The notes under the pieces: model-generated | The model's input: only the letters and a program-made list of their open reading frames with translations | The model's database searches: none | What the model was told of the DNA's origin: nothing | In this document: one piece after another, positions 53,898 to 62,475 of the stretch | Position numbering within the stretch: the stretch's first letter is position 1 | How the letters are laid out: the number at the start of each line of letters is the position of its first letter | Assembly: GCF_000423525.1 (NCBI RefSeq) | Contig: NZ_AUID01000008.1 | Span: 1-64,000, forward strand | DNA from: Proteocatella sphenisci DSM 23131 | Lineage (GTDB): Bacteria > Bacillota > Clostridia > Peptostreptococcales > Filifactoraceae | Length of the DNA stretch: 64,000 bases | Reading direction: 5' to 3' | Made by a program: the position numbers and the translations under genes

Positions 53898-55157
53898 ATG
53901 GATTACTATATTTATATAACTGCTCTTATAGTTATTGTCCTTCTTGTCAGGTATATAAATTACACAGACAAATATATTAAACAGCTCATGAATATTGCAA
54001 AAAAAATAAAAAATAGTAATTTCAACATAAGGTTGGAAAAACCTGAAAGTGGAAAATATTCACTTATAGGTGAGGTTATGGTAGAACTTGTAAAAATGTT
54101 GCAAGTAGAAATATTAAAAAACAATGAAAATACATCAAATATTGAAGCTGTACTATCAACTGTGCCCAATGGACTAATTGCTTTAGACACCCAGGAAAAT
54201 GTAATCTTCATAAACGAAAGAGCAATAAAAATATGTTCCATATCAGGGAACCCTCAAGGGAAAAAACTTGTCAGTTACTTAAAAAATACTGAAATATTAG
54301 GAATAATAAAATCACTGATGTATAATTATAAAGAACCAATAAGATATGCTGATTCAAAAAAACATTATGAATTTAATATGGAAAATATAATGGGTTTATC
54401 AGGGGAAACCATAATTGGTAAACTTATTAATATAAGTGATCTCACCAAAATAATAGATACGGAAAATTTAAGGCGTGATTTTGTAAGCAATGTGACACAT
54501 GAGTTAAAAACCCCTCTGACTTCAATAAGCGGATTCGTAGAAACCTTGAAATCAAATGAAGATATACCAAGAGAAACTCAGCAAAAATTTCTTGATATAA
54601 TTGAAGCAGAAACAAACAGGCTAAATGAGCTGATAGAAGATATACTAACTCTTTCATTTATTGAACAAAATCGTGAAATAGAAATCGAGAGAATAAATCT
54701 GGTAAAGCTGATAGAAGATATAATCTTCAATCTTGAAAACATAGCCAAACTAAAAAATATAAAATTAGAACTTATTACAAAAAATAATAATATATTCATA
54801 AACTCAAGCAAATATTGCCTTACAAGGATATTTATAAATATAATAGATAACAGTATAAACTATTCATACGAAGGCCAGAAAGTGAAAATAAAACTTGAGC
54901 CTTGTGAGGATAATATAAGAGTAAGTGTCATAGATTGCGGGAGAGGCATCTCAGAAGAAGATCTTCCCAGAGTTTTTGAAAGATTCTATAGAGCAGATAA
55001 ATCCAGGACCAGAAAAGAAAAAGGAACCGGACTTGGCCTTTCAATTGTAAAACACCTTGTAAAATCAGCAGGAGGAGAAATAAGCATTCAGAGCAAACTG
55101 GGAAGAGGAACGACAGTTAAAGTCATATTGCCGCTTACATGTGATAAAGGAGAATAA
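53898..55157 (+). CDS. PhoR-like sensor histidine kinase with PAS domain
   Basis: A 419-residue kinase. One N-terminal TM (about 3-20) is followed directly by a HAMP-like segment, a PAS domain (about 85-180), HisKA with VTHELKTPLTSISG, an N-box (CLTRIFINIIDNSINYS), DCGRGIS and GTGLGLSIV. Compared with PhoR it lacks a second TM and an extracytoplasmic loop, so the signal is likely read in the cytoplasm or membrane. GGGAG precedes the ATG. Confidence 0.9.
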   Translation: MDYYIYITALIVIVLLVRYINYTDKYIKQLMNIAKKIKNSNFNIRLEKPESGKYSLIGEVMVELVKMLQVEILKNNENTSNIEAVLSTVPNGLIALDTQENVIFINERAIKICSISGNPQGKKLVSYLKNTEILGIIKSLMYNYKEPIRYADSKKHYEFNMENIMGLSGETIIGKLINISDLTKIIDTENLRRDFVSNVTHELKTPLTSISGFVETLKSNEDIPRETQQKFLDIIEAETNRLNELIEDILTLSFIEQNREIEIERINLVKLIEDIIFNLENIAKLKNIKLELITKNNNIFINSSKYCLTRIFINIIDNSINYSYEGQKVKIKLEPCEDNIRVSVIDCGRGISEEDLPRVFERFYRADKSRTRKEKGTGLGLSIVKHLVKSAGGEISIQSKLGRGTTVKVILPLTCDKGE

Positions 55158-55158
55158 T

Positions 55159-56916
55159 ATGAAAATTTTTTCTACAAAAGTGAACTCAAATGTTGAATCA
55201 ATCAGGAAAAAGTCATCTGAGAGAGAATTCTATAAACATATGGAAAAATCGCTTAATGGAAAGGGCTTTACTAAAATAGTGCCATTTAGTGGTATTTATT
55301 TTGATCTTCTTTATGTACAAGATACTATGGCAGGTTTGTTCAAATTCATGGATACTACAGAAGATACCTTTTCTATTCTGGATGAAGAAATACTTGAGGT
55401 AATGGAAGAAGAATATCATGAAGTCAAGAAAAAAATTGAAAATTTAATGCCTGGATCAGCTGTGAGTTACAACTTTGTAATGCCATATGTAAATCTAAGA
55501 GAAAAAAATATGGACAGGGATTTTATAATAGATAATGCCAAATTTGAGGAACTTATAAACTCAGACGGACATTTAAATAATTATTTGTCTTTAAACAAAG
55601 ATTTTGATACAGATGAAATACTGTACAACCTTGCAAAAGAGTATTTTGTGGTCAAAGGTAATCCAAATAAGCTGATGGATAATCCTCTTGTTCAAAAAAC
55701 GATAAAATACAAAAATCTGGAACTTACCGCTACTTCCATGGATGATTCACAAATTGAAAATATAAACAGTTTCAGATATGGGTCAACAATGATGATTGGA
55801 TCTTCAGGTACAGGTAAAACCAAAGCTATGGTTGCAAAAATTATAAAAATTGCAAGACTTTACCCTAAAGACAGCTTCATATACATCACCTTTGACAAGC
55901 AACTTTCAAACGATATAGGGTCTCAGATAAGGACCCTGCACCCAGATTTGAAAAATATAAGAGTTATAAATTATCACCAGTTTATCCTGCTTCTGGGCAG
56001 AAAATATAATCTGAGACTTAATAATAAGAGTAAACAGAGCTTTAACAAAGAATTTGAAAAGATATTCATAAAAGTAGCGCAGATATACAAAGATAAAAAA
56101 TATTTCAAAGGAGTTTTTATTGATGAAGCGGAAAATTTTCAATTAAAAGACCTTGAATTTTTAAGAAACATCAGTTATAGTACAAGAAATTTCCTGTATG
56201 CGTCATATGACAAAGCCAAGCAGATGTCTCATCTTGAAGAAAAAATTATTTCTGCAGAAGAATATCCTTTTGAGAACATAATAACTTTTGGAAACAATTA
56301 CAGAAACTCAATTCAAATTGGAAACTTTAATACCGCTTTTCAAAACAATATGGAAAAATTCAATCTATTAGAAATTGGAGATGCAAAAGATTATTTCATT
56401 CCGTTCCAGATTGAGACCAAGACAGTAGGAGAAGCTGAAGTAATTGAATATAAGGCAACATCAGAGATGATGGAGAGCATAGTCGACAATATCAGAAAAC
56501 TTGTCGGACAAGGATACAGCTACTCAGATATGTGCATCGTATATCCATTTAACCAAAAGGTACTAAAAGGCAATAAGCATGTTTACAGTAAACACATGGT
56601 AAAGACCTACCTTGAAGAACATGAAATCATATTTAGTTTCGCAGACGATGAAACAAATAATATATACAAGGGAACTGGGATTACACTTTCGAACATATAT
56701 AATGTAACAAATCTGGAGTATAAGATAGTATTTTTCTGTCATATAGACGTACTCTATAATAGCTTTAACATTGAAAATAAAATTAATGCAAAAAAAATGA
56801 TAAATATTATTTATACAGCGACATCAAGAGCGACTGAGAAACTCTACGTATATCTCAAAGAGGACGAAACCAGACCAGGGCTTATAGATTTACTCAAAAT
56901 ATCAAGTATAGAGTGA
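55159..56916 (+). CDS. UvrD-like superfamily I helicase-related protein
   Basis: A 585-residue protein with Walker A GSSGTGKTKAM (214-221 region), Walker B VFIDEAENF, and motif VI-like YTATSRATEKLYVYL. The N-terminal 150 residues may be a degenerate NERD/nuclease-like domain (GIYFDLLYVQD, GLFKFMDTTED); this is tentative. ATG 55159 follows GGAGAA and is 1 nt after the kinase stop. It lies in front of the pilus ATPase gene, 13 bp upstream. DNA-uptake linked helicase activity is a possibility, not shown. Confidence 0.72.
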   Translation: MKIFSTKVNSNVESIRKKSSEREFYKHMEKSLNGKGFTKIVPFSGIYFDLLYVQDTMAGLFKFMDTTEDTFSILDEEILEVMEEEYHEVKKKIENLMPGSAVSYNFVMPYVNLREKNMDRDFIIDNAKFEELINSDGHLNNYLSLNKDFDTDEILYNLAKEYFVVKGNPNKLMDNPLVQKTIKYKNLELTATSMDDSQIENINSFRYGSTMMIGSSGTGKTKAMVAKIIKIARLYPKDSFIYITFDKQLSNDIGSQIRTLHPDLKNIRVINYHQFILLLGRKYNLRLNNKSKQSFNKEFEKIFIKVAQIYKDKKYFKGVFIDEAENFQLKDLEFLRNISYSTRNFLYASYDKAKQMSHLEEKIISAEEYPFENIITFGNNYRNSIQIGNFNTAFQNNMEKFNLLEIGDAKDYFIPFQIETKTVGEAEVIEYKATSEMMESIVDNIRKLVGQGYSYSDMCIVYPFNQKVLKGNKHVYSKHMVKTYLEEHEIIFSFADDETNNIYKGTGITLSNIYNVTNLEYKIVFFCHIDVLYNSFNIENKINAKKMINIIYTATSRATEKLYVYLKEDETRPGLIDLLKISSIE

Positions 56917-56929
56917 AGAAGGTGACCTT

Positions 56930-58345
56930 ATGAGTATTAATTTTGAATATGGGATAAGCAAAATCTTGTGTGAAAAAAAAGCACGTGAATACAGGTGTAT
57001 ACCAATCTCAATAAATAGAGGGAAAATATCCATAGCAATATCAGAAGGTGTTGCTATGGATATTTTTACCCGCATTAATGAAATTTTTAACGAACTTGGT
57101 TTTGTTGATAAAGGATATGTATATTTAAGCGATAATGAAATTGAAAGACTCATAAATACATATTATTCTATAGAACTTGATAACCCCCAAGTAGGAGCCC
57201 AGATAAATTCATTCAAAAAGCTGCGTGACATTGAGGGATTGTATGATTATATAATTAAAAAATCAAATTTATTAAGTGCAAGTGATATACATATACTATA
57301 CGAAAATGAATATTTTATAATAAGACTTAGAATAAGGGGCAAACTAAAGACCTTAACAATACTTGATAAAGATCTGGGAGAAAGTCTCATAAGAATAATA
57401 AAGGTCAGTTCCAATATTGAAATTTCAAGGATACGTTCACCAAAAGATGCAAGATTTAAATATACTCTTTTAAATCAGGAAATTGATATGAGAGTCTCGA
57501 TTGTAAATACAATTGAAAATGAAAAAATATCTGTTAGAATCCTCAATCCGGACAACGTTCCGGTTAATCTCAAAGACCTGGGTATCTCCTTTGAGGAAGA
57601 AGAGATTATAAGAAGAACATTGAGGCTTAACAGTGGTTTTGTTTTGGTATGCGGGCCAACTGGATCGGGCAAATCAACAACACTGAGGTGTCTTCTCAAT
57701 GAGATAAATGATGGACTAAGACATATTATTTCTATAGAAGATCCAATAGAATATACAATGAGCGGAATAACCCAGATACAGATAGATGAAACCAAAGAAG
57801 GCTCTTTTAAAGAATCCTTGAAATCTATAGTCAGGCAAGATCCAGACGTTATATACATAGGAGAAATAAGAGATTATGAAAGTGCCGATATAGCTACAAA
57901 AGCCAGTCTTACTGGGCACCTTGTGTTTTCGACCTTACATACCAGATCTTCGGTTTCGGCAATAGAGAGAATAGTGAATTTAGGTATTGATTCAGCAAGC
58001 CTGGTATCATCAATAAATCTAATAATAAATCAAAGACTTGCCGGAGTCTTATGTGATGAGTGTAAGCAAGAGAGGATATATGAAGGAGAAGACATAAAAG
58101 AATTAAATCTTACTAATGGACAAAAAATATGGGAACCTCTTGGATGTGAAAAATGTAATTACAGTGGATATTATAAAAATGTACCAATCATGGATATAGT
58201 GGTTTTTACAGATACAACCAGAGAATGTATACTCAGAGGTGAAATACCAAAAATCAAAAACCATAAGATAAAAGAAAAAATTGCGCTGATGTTGTCAAAA
58301 GGCGAAATAGAGCTTAAAGAAGCATTAAAATATTTATGGTATTGA
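56930..58345 (+). CDS. GspE/PilB-type secretion ATPase
   Basis: A 471-residue hexameric ATPase for pilus assembly or competence. Walker A GPTGSGKSTT (about 242-251), ASP-box-like ISIEDPIEY, GEIRDYESADIATKASLTGH (Walker B and His box) and a zinc tetracysteine (LCDEC and CEKCNYSG) are seen. The N-terminal MshEN-type domain (1-100) is short. AAGGTGA precedes the ATG. It belongs to the PilB/GspE extension group, since it has the CxxC pair absent from PilT. Confidence 0.93.
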   Translation: MSINFEYGISKILCEKKAREYRCIPISINRGKISIAISEGVAMDIFTRINEIFNELGFVDKGYVYLSDNEIERLINTYYSIELDNPQVGAQINSFKKLRDIEGLYDYIIKKSNLLSASDIHILYENEYFIIRLRIRGKLKTLTILDKDLGESLIRIIKVSSNIEISRIRSPKDARFKYTLLNQEIDMRVSIVNTIENEKISVRILNPDNVPVNLKDLGISFEEEEIIRRTLRLNSGFVLVCGPTGSGKSTTLRCLLNEINDGLRHIISIEDPIEYTMSGITQIQIDETKEGSFKESLKSIVRQDPDVIYIGEIRDYESADIATKASLTGHLVFSTLHTRSSVSAIERIVNLGIDSASLVSSINLIINQRLAGVLCDECKQERIYEGEDIKELNLTNGQKIWEPLGCEKCNYSGYYKNVPIMDIVVFTDTTRECILRGEIPKIKNHKIKEKIALMLSKGEIELKEALKYLWY

Positions 58346-58375
58346 TTCAAAGAAAGGAGATGAAATTACACAGTT

Positions 58376-59410
58376 GTGAAAACTAAACTCAAACTCCATA
58401 CAAAACGAGATTTTTACAATATGATCGGATTTTACTCAGAAAGTAAGCTGGATATAATAACTTCTCTTAAGCTTATACAAGAAGATATTAAAAATCTCGA
58501 TGTAGCGACCATGTTACAAAAACTGAAAAATGGAGAATCCCTGGTAAAGATCTTTACTGAGGCGGGACTCACAGATGAATTCATAAGAGCTACCCTTGAA
58601 ATCGGAGAAAAAACCGAAAATTATAAAATGGCATACAAGACATCATACGGATACCTGGAAGAAAAAAGCAAATCAAGAAATGATCTTGGAAAACTGGTTT
58701 TTTATCCAATTCTTTTATTCCTTATGATGTTTTTTTTGCTTTTTTTTATATCTTCATTTGCCATACCGCAGATTTATAAAGTGTATACCAGTATGGATAC
58801 AGAAATACCATTAGTGATGAACTGGATTATGAATATCAATGAATTTATATGGGATAATGCAACTATAGTTAAAATGATAGTTTTGACCCTACTCTTTGGA
58901 ATACTCCTGTGGCCAGACAAAACCAAGGCTATAAGAATAATATACACAAGGTTGCTAAGGATAAAATGGATACGCATTATATATTCAACATATTATGTAA
59001 ATGAAATATCATGGCAGCTGTATACCTTGATGGAAGCGGGTAAGGACATAGTAGAATCCCTTGTTATAATAAACAAAAGTATAAGCGACAAATATATGGG
59101 CATGGTTATAAAGGACATAATATGTGGACTTAAGAAAGGCGCAAAACTTAGCGATGCTCTGGCAAAAAGACCAGAGGTATTTGGTGCATCAGTGATAACA
59201 TATGCAAAAACAGGAGAAGAATCAGGGCAGTTAATAGAAAATATAAAATATATTCATAAATATACAAAAAGAAAAATTGAAAATTCTACTGATAATTTCA
59301 ACAAGATGGTGCATCCAGTGGTAATGATAATCATAGGGATTTTTTTGTCAGGAATATTGGCGGTCTTGATGCCACTTCTTGACGTGAGCAGCATATACAG
59401 CGGAATGTAG
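58376..59410 (+). CDS. GspF/PilC-type inner-membrane platform protein
   Basis: A 344-residue platform protein with TM segments near 110-132, 165-183 and 315-337, in the T2SF arrangement of two cytoplasmic helical domains. LTDEFIRATLEIGEKTENY and VITYAKTGEESGQLIENI are the family's repeated blocks. The GTG start has a strong AGGAGATGA site about 15 nt upstream, longer than usual spacing; no closer start is in frame. Confidence 0.87.
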   Translation: MKTKLKLHTKRDFYNMIGFYSESKLDIITSLKLIQEDIKNLDVATMLQKLKNGESLVKIFTEAGLTDEFIRATLEIGEKTENYKMAYKTSYGYLEEKSKSRNDLGKLVFYPILLFLMMFFLLFFISSFAIPQIYKVYTSMDTEIPLVMNWIMNINEFIWDNATIVKMIVLTLLFGILLWPDKTKAIRIIYTRLLRIKWIRIIYSTYYVNEISWQLYTLMEAGKDIVESLVIINKSISDKYMGMVIKDIICGLKKGAKLSDALAKRPEVFGASVITYAKTGEESGQLIENIKYIHKYTKRKIENSTDNFNKMVHPVVMIIIGIFLSGILAVLMPLLDVSSIYSGM

Positions 59411-59457
59411 AACCATTAAAACCGGTCATAAAGGTACAAAATGAGAGGGGGGAGATT

Positions 59458-59955
59458 ATGATATATGTTTATGATCTTGATAATCAGGAACTGGAAGTTC
59501 TAGATAGATTCAATTTAAAAAATCGTACTATTATAATAGATCAGGAATTTTCTCACAAAAGAGAAAAAATCAAAACAAAACAGACATTAAGAGAAATTTT
59601 GTTCAGCGAAATCGATTTAACAAAAAAAACAGACAAATATAATAAAAAAGAATATCCACTTGAAATAATATTTGGCGAAAATGATAGACAACTCAAAATA
59701 AGCAAAGATATAATCGGCGAGATGACAAAGCGAATTGGATTTATGAAAATGATATTAATGAAAAATCCAATATACAATATAGATGGTTTTTTGATCAATA
59801 CAGAAAAATCAACAGGGAAAAAAGTAGTAATAAAGACAGGGAGAATATACAGGACACTTGCAAGCAATAGGGTCTTAACCATAGAAAATGTCTATGAAAT
59901 ACCAGAAATGAAACTATGGGAGTATACAAAAGAGCATATGGTTATAATTAGATAA
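59458..59955 (+). CDS. Unknown protein in the pilus operon
   Basis: A 165-residue, Lys/Ile-rich protein without TM segment that I do not recognise. It lies where pilM (actin-like) is found in many pilus operons, but it is half that length and lacks the actin-fold ATP motifs. AGGGGGGAG precedes the ATG. It may be a strongly reduced or unrelated replacement. Confidence 0.7.
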   Translation: MIYVYDLDNQELEVLDRFNLKNRTIIIDQEFSHKREKIKTKQTLREILFSEIDLTKKTDKYNKKEYPLEIIFGENDRQLKISKDIIGEMTKRIGFMKMILMKNPIYNIDGFLINTEKSTGKKVVIKTGRIYRTLASNRVLTIENVYEIPEMKLWEYTKEHMVIIR

Positions 59956-59977
59956 TAATTGTGAATGAGGTAAAACA

Positions 59978-60442
59978 ATGGGAGAATATAATATAAATTC
60001 ACACATAAAAAAACATATCATAAAAAAAATCTTAATAATAATATCAGCTTTATCAATTTTTGCAGTTAGTATAACATCAGACATTATATTATTTGTTGAA
60101 GGCAACCAGCTTGCGTTAGAATTGCAGCAGTCATATCAGGCTAATCTAAGCGATGTCAGCGGCAGCGGAAATCATATAGAATATAATCAATACAGAGAAA
60201 AATATAATGATCTGGATGCAACAGAAGTTTCAGATAATCTGGAGAAACTTGCATACCTTAATTATAAACAGATAAGGTTTGTTAAAAGCAATATATACGT
60301 AGATATAGAACATTCTTCTTCCGAAACGCTGGAAAAATCAATAGATTATCTTAAAAAAAGTGGATTCTCAGCCAAAATTGAATCTCTTCACTCAGAAGGA
60401 GACCTGGATTATGTAACAATGGAGGTAAATCAAAATGGATAG
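59978..60442 (+). CDS. PilN-like single-span membrane protein
   Basis: A 154-residue bitopic protein: cytoplasmic N-terminus (1-18), TM (19-42) and an extracytoplasmic domain. Size, topology and position upstream of a PilO-like gene match PilN of type IV pilus alignment complexes; sequence identity is too low to be certain. It overlaps the next gene by 8 bp. Confidence 0.62.
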   Translation: MGEYNINSHIKKHIIKKILIIISALSIFAVSITSDIILFVEGNQLALELQQSYQANLSDVSGSGNHIEYNQYREKYNDLDATEVSDNLEKLAYLNYKQIRFVKSNIYVDIEHSSSETLEKSIDYLKKSGFSAKIESLHSEGDLDYVTMEVNQNG

Positions 60443-60872
60443 CAGACTAATCCTGATAGCTCTTATTTACAGCATATTGAATTCGATTTTTGTTATACTG
60501 CCTCAATTTGAAGAGAATCAGAATGTTAAAAGCCAGCTCAATAGTGAAAATGTAATTCAGATTATATCTCAAGATTCAATATCAAAAATATCGGATATTG
60601 AATTAATATCTACAGTAGACATGATAATCACAGAGTCAGGACTAAAAAAAACAAGCTATGAGTACAACAGAGAGAACCAGGAAAACTTACAGGCACATAT
60701 AATCATACTGTCACTTGAGGGAGAAAATCATAATATAATAAAATTTACAGATATGATTTCAAAAATAAAAGGTATTAAGATAAATGAATTTTCAGTAACA
60801 AAAGACATTAATAAAATCAATGCAAACTTGAGTCTTTCGGTTATAGGCGGTGAATATGAAAAAGATGAATAA
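60435..60872 (+). CDS. PilO-like membrane protein
   Basis: A 145-residue protein with an N-terminal hydrophobic segment (3-20) and a soluble alpha-beta domain ending in KGIKINEFSVTKD, the ferredoxin-like pattern of PilO. Position and topology carry the call. GGAGGT precedes the ATG. It overlaps the next gene by 17 bp. Confidence 0.6.
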   Translation: MDSRLILIALIYSILNSIFVILPQFEENQNVKSQLNSENVIQIISQDSISKISDIELISTVDMIITESGLKKTSYEYNRENQENLQAHIIILSLEGENHNIIKFTDMISKIKGIKINEFSVTKDINKINANLSLSVIGGEYEKDE

Positions 60873-61203
60873 TACAAGAGGAAGTGTGTTTCTTGATGTT
60901 ATGGCAGCTATGTTTATTATGACTATGACTGCAATTGTAGTCTATAATACCGTATTTTTCAACATGAAAACCCTTGACAGCATAAAAAATAATGATGAAA
61001 TTGTGGCTGAAATAAATGATGAGATAACAATTATTCTTGCGAAAAAACAATACAAAGATAAAAGTAGCAAAGACTGGGAGATACTTTATTCTAAAAAATA
61101 TGCAGGAAGTATTGATGGTAGTGATTTTTATCAATTAAATATAGATATATCACAAGAAAGGAGCGGAATCAAAAGACGTTATGAAATTCTTATCTCTGAA
61201 TAA
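60856..61203 (+). CDS. Pseudopilin-like protein with Asp at the +5 position
   Basis: A 115-residue protein with a type IV pilin-like N-terminus: basic leader MKKMNNTRG, then SVFLDVMAAMFIMTMTAI (hydrophobic helix). The expected Glu5 after the Gly cleavage site is Asp. ATG 60856 is preferred over GTG 60850 because GGCGGT is just upstream. It is a minor pseudopilin candidate. Confidence 0.72.
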   Translation: MKKMNNTRGSVFLDVMAAMFIMTMTAIVVYNTVFFNMKTLDSIKNNDEIVAEINDEITIILAKKQYKDKSSKDWEILYSKKYAGSIDGSDFYQLNIDISQERSGIKRRYEILISE

Positions 61204-61882
61204 AAAAGGAATCTGCTCCGTTCAGGTTATAATAATTTTATGCTCCTGCCTTATAATATCAACTCAACTAATCTTATCATCCAAACTTACCCTGGCCACC
61301 ATATCAAGAAGAGAGGCTGCAATACAAGAAAGGCTCTATGGAGAGAGCATATTCCAGGTAGTTGATCTTTATTTAGTGCAGAGCATGAATAAGACTTATA
61401 ATAACCCTCAAAAATATACAATCACATCAAATCAGACCAATGATGAAATTAAAAATAAAATATTGAGATATGCACTTGGTGAAATGGCTAACACAGAAAT
61501 TACCAATATAGGTAAAAGTATGAAACAATGTCAGATGCTAAAAAACATGGGTATTGAATGTAAAGAAATAAGCAGAACCGTATACACCTATGATAATGGT
61601 GCAGGTATAAAACAATTCAAGATTAACAGCAATCTGAATCTTGAGAAAGTATCCACGTCAGATGATTTTGCATTAAAAATACATATCAAAGTAAAGGTAG
61701 ATAATCAAATTTATGTTTATGGTAAAGATTATTTCTTTATTATGCCAAAATACAGTGACGAACTGATAAAAGAAATTAAGACTTTTTATGGTGGAGGAAC
61801 AAGTGAAACATGGAAAGGGACACACAAATTCAATCATAAAGAAGATATGATATCATCTGAGGTGTATTATGAAAATCTATGA
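61181..61882 (+). CDS. Divergent pilin-like membrane protein
   Basis: A 233-residue protein with a short basic leader MKFLSLNKKG followed by ICSVQVIIILCSCLII. The Gly-x pattern resembles prepilins but the Glu5 is replaced by Val/Gln, so processing is uncertain. The extracytoplasmic domain (about 45-233) is large, suggesting a PilX/GspK-like tip protein. It overlaps both neighbours. Confidence 0.65.
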   Translation: MKFLSLNKKGICSVQVIIILCSCLIISTQLILSSKLTLATISRREAAIQERLYGESIFQVVDLYLVQSMNKTYNNPQKYTITSNQTNDEIKNKILRYALGEMANTEITNIGKSMKQCQMLKNMGIECKEISRTVYTYDNGAGIKQFKINSNLNLEKVSTSDDFALKIHIKVKVDNQIYVYGKDYFFIMPKYSDELIKEIKTFYGGGTSETWKGTHKFNHKEDMISSEVYYENL

Positions 61883-62396
61883 TAAAAATGGGTATACCTT
61901 GATAGAATTGCTCGTGGTGTCAGCACTTTTAGCAGTTATGTTGTTGATGGTAAGTTTAAAGATTGGAATTGGAACAACTGCTTTAAAAAGCGAGGCAAAC
62001 AGCGTGGTTTCTGCTTTGAGATATGCAAGGCAATTGAATACAAATGGCGAGTTATCTCAAAGATTTACAATAGTTGCAGAAAAAGGCAGGCTGTATTATT
62101 GTGTGCAGAGCAAAACTTCCCCGGTAAAAACCTATTTAAAGATAAAATTTGATAAGAGCATAATTATTCAGAAAAAAATGTTAGCTGATGAAAATTACGA
62201 CTCAATAATAAATGAAGCAGGATACAGTAAAATTAATAAGGATATTAATTATATTTTTTTTGAAGCATCCTTTACAGATAATGCAGCAAATGGTGATGGA
62301 ACACTTCTTATAGAATCTATAGACAGCAAAAGGCTTTATAAGATAACCATTGTGCCAACATCGGGAAGAATATATATGTATGAGATAAAAAGATAA
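61869..62396 (+). CDS. Prepilin-type pseudopilin (GspH/PilE-like)
   Basis: A 175-residue pseudopilin with a textbook class III signal: KNG followed by YTLIELLVVSALLAVML (Glu5 present). A prepilin peptidase would cut after Gly8. The C-terminal domain has a GspH-like beta-rich pattern. It is the last gene of the pilus operon and overlaps its neighbour by 14 bp. No prepilin peptidase is in the window. Confidence 0.87.
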   Translation: MKIYDKNGYTLIELLVVSALLAVMLLMVSLKIGIGTTALKSEANSVVSALRYARQLNTNGELSQRFTIVAEKGRLYYCVQSKTSPVKTYLKIKFDKSIIIQKKMLADENYDSIINEAGYSKINKDINYIFFEASFTDNAANGDGTLLIESIDSKRLYKITIVPTSGRIYMYEIKR

Positions 62397-62415
62397 GTAA
62401 AATGATAATAAATGC

Positions 62416-62444
62416 AAGACATAAAATTATAAATGTAGTATAAT
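62416..62444 (+). promoter_or_regulatory. Promoter of the PhnM-like gene
   Basis: AAGACA (62416-62421), 17 bp, TATAAT (62439-62444), in the 79-bp gap after the pilus operon. Confidence 0.5.
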
Positions 62445-62475
62445 AAAATTATCTGATAAAAAGGTGGTGTTTATT

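Noticed and set aside
58360-58386. Eight-codon leader peptide (MKLHSCEN) before the pilC-like gene
   Set aside because: It overlaps the start region, and its codons could be chance; there is no attenuator-like pairing around it.
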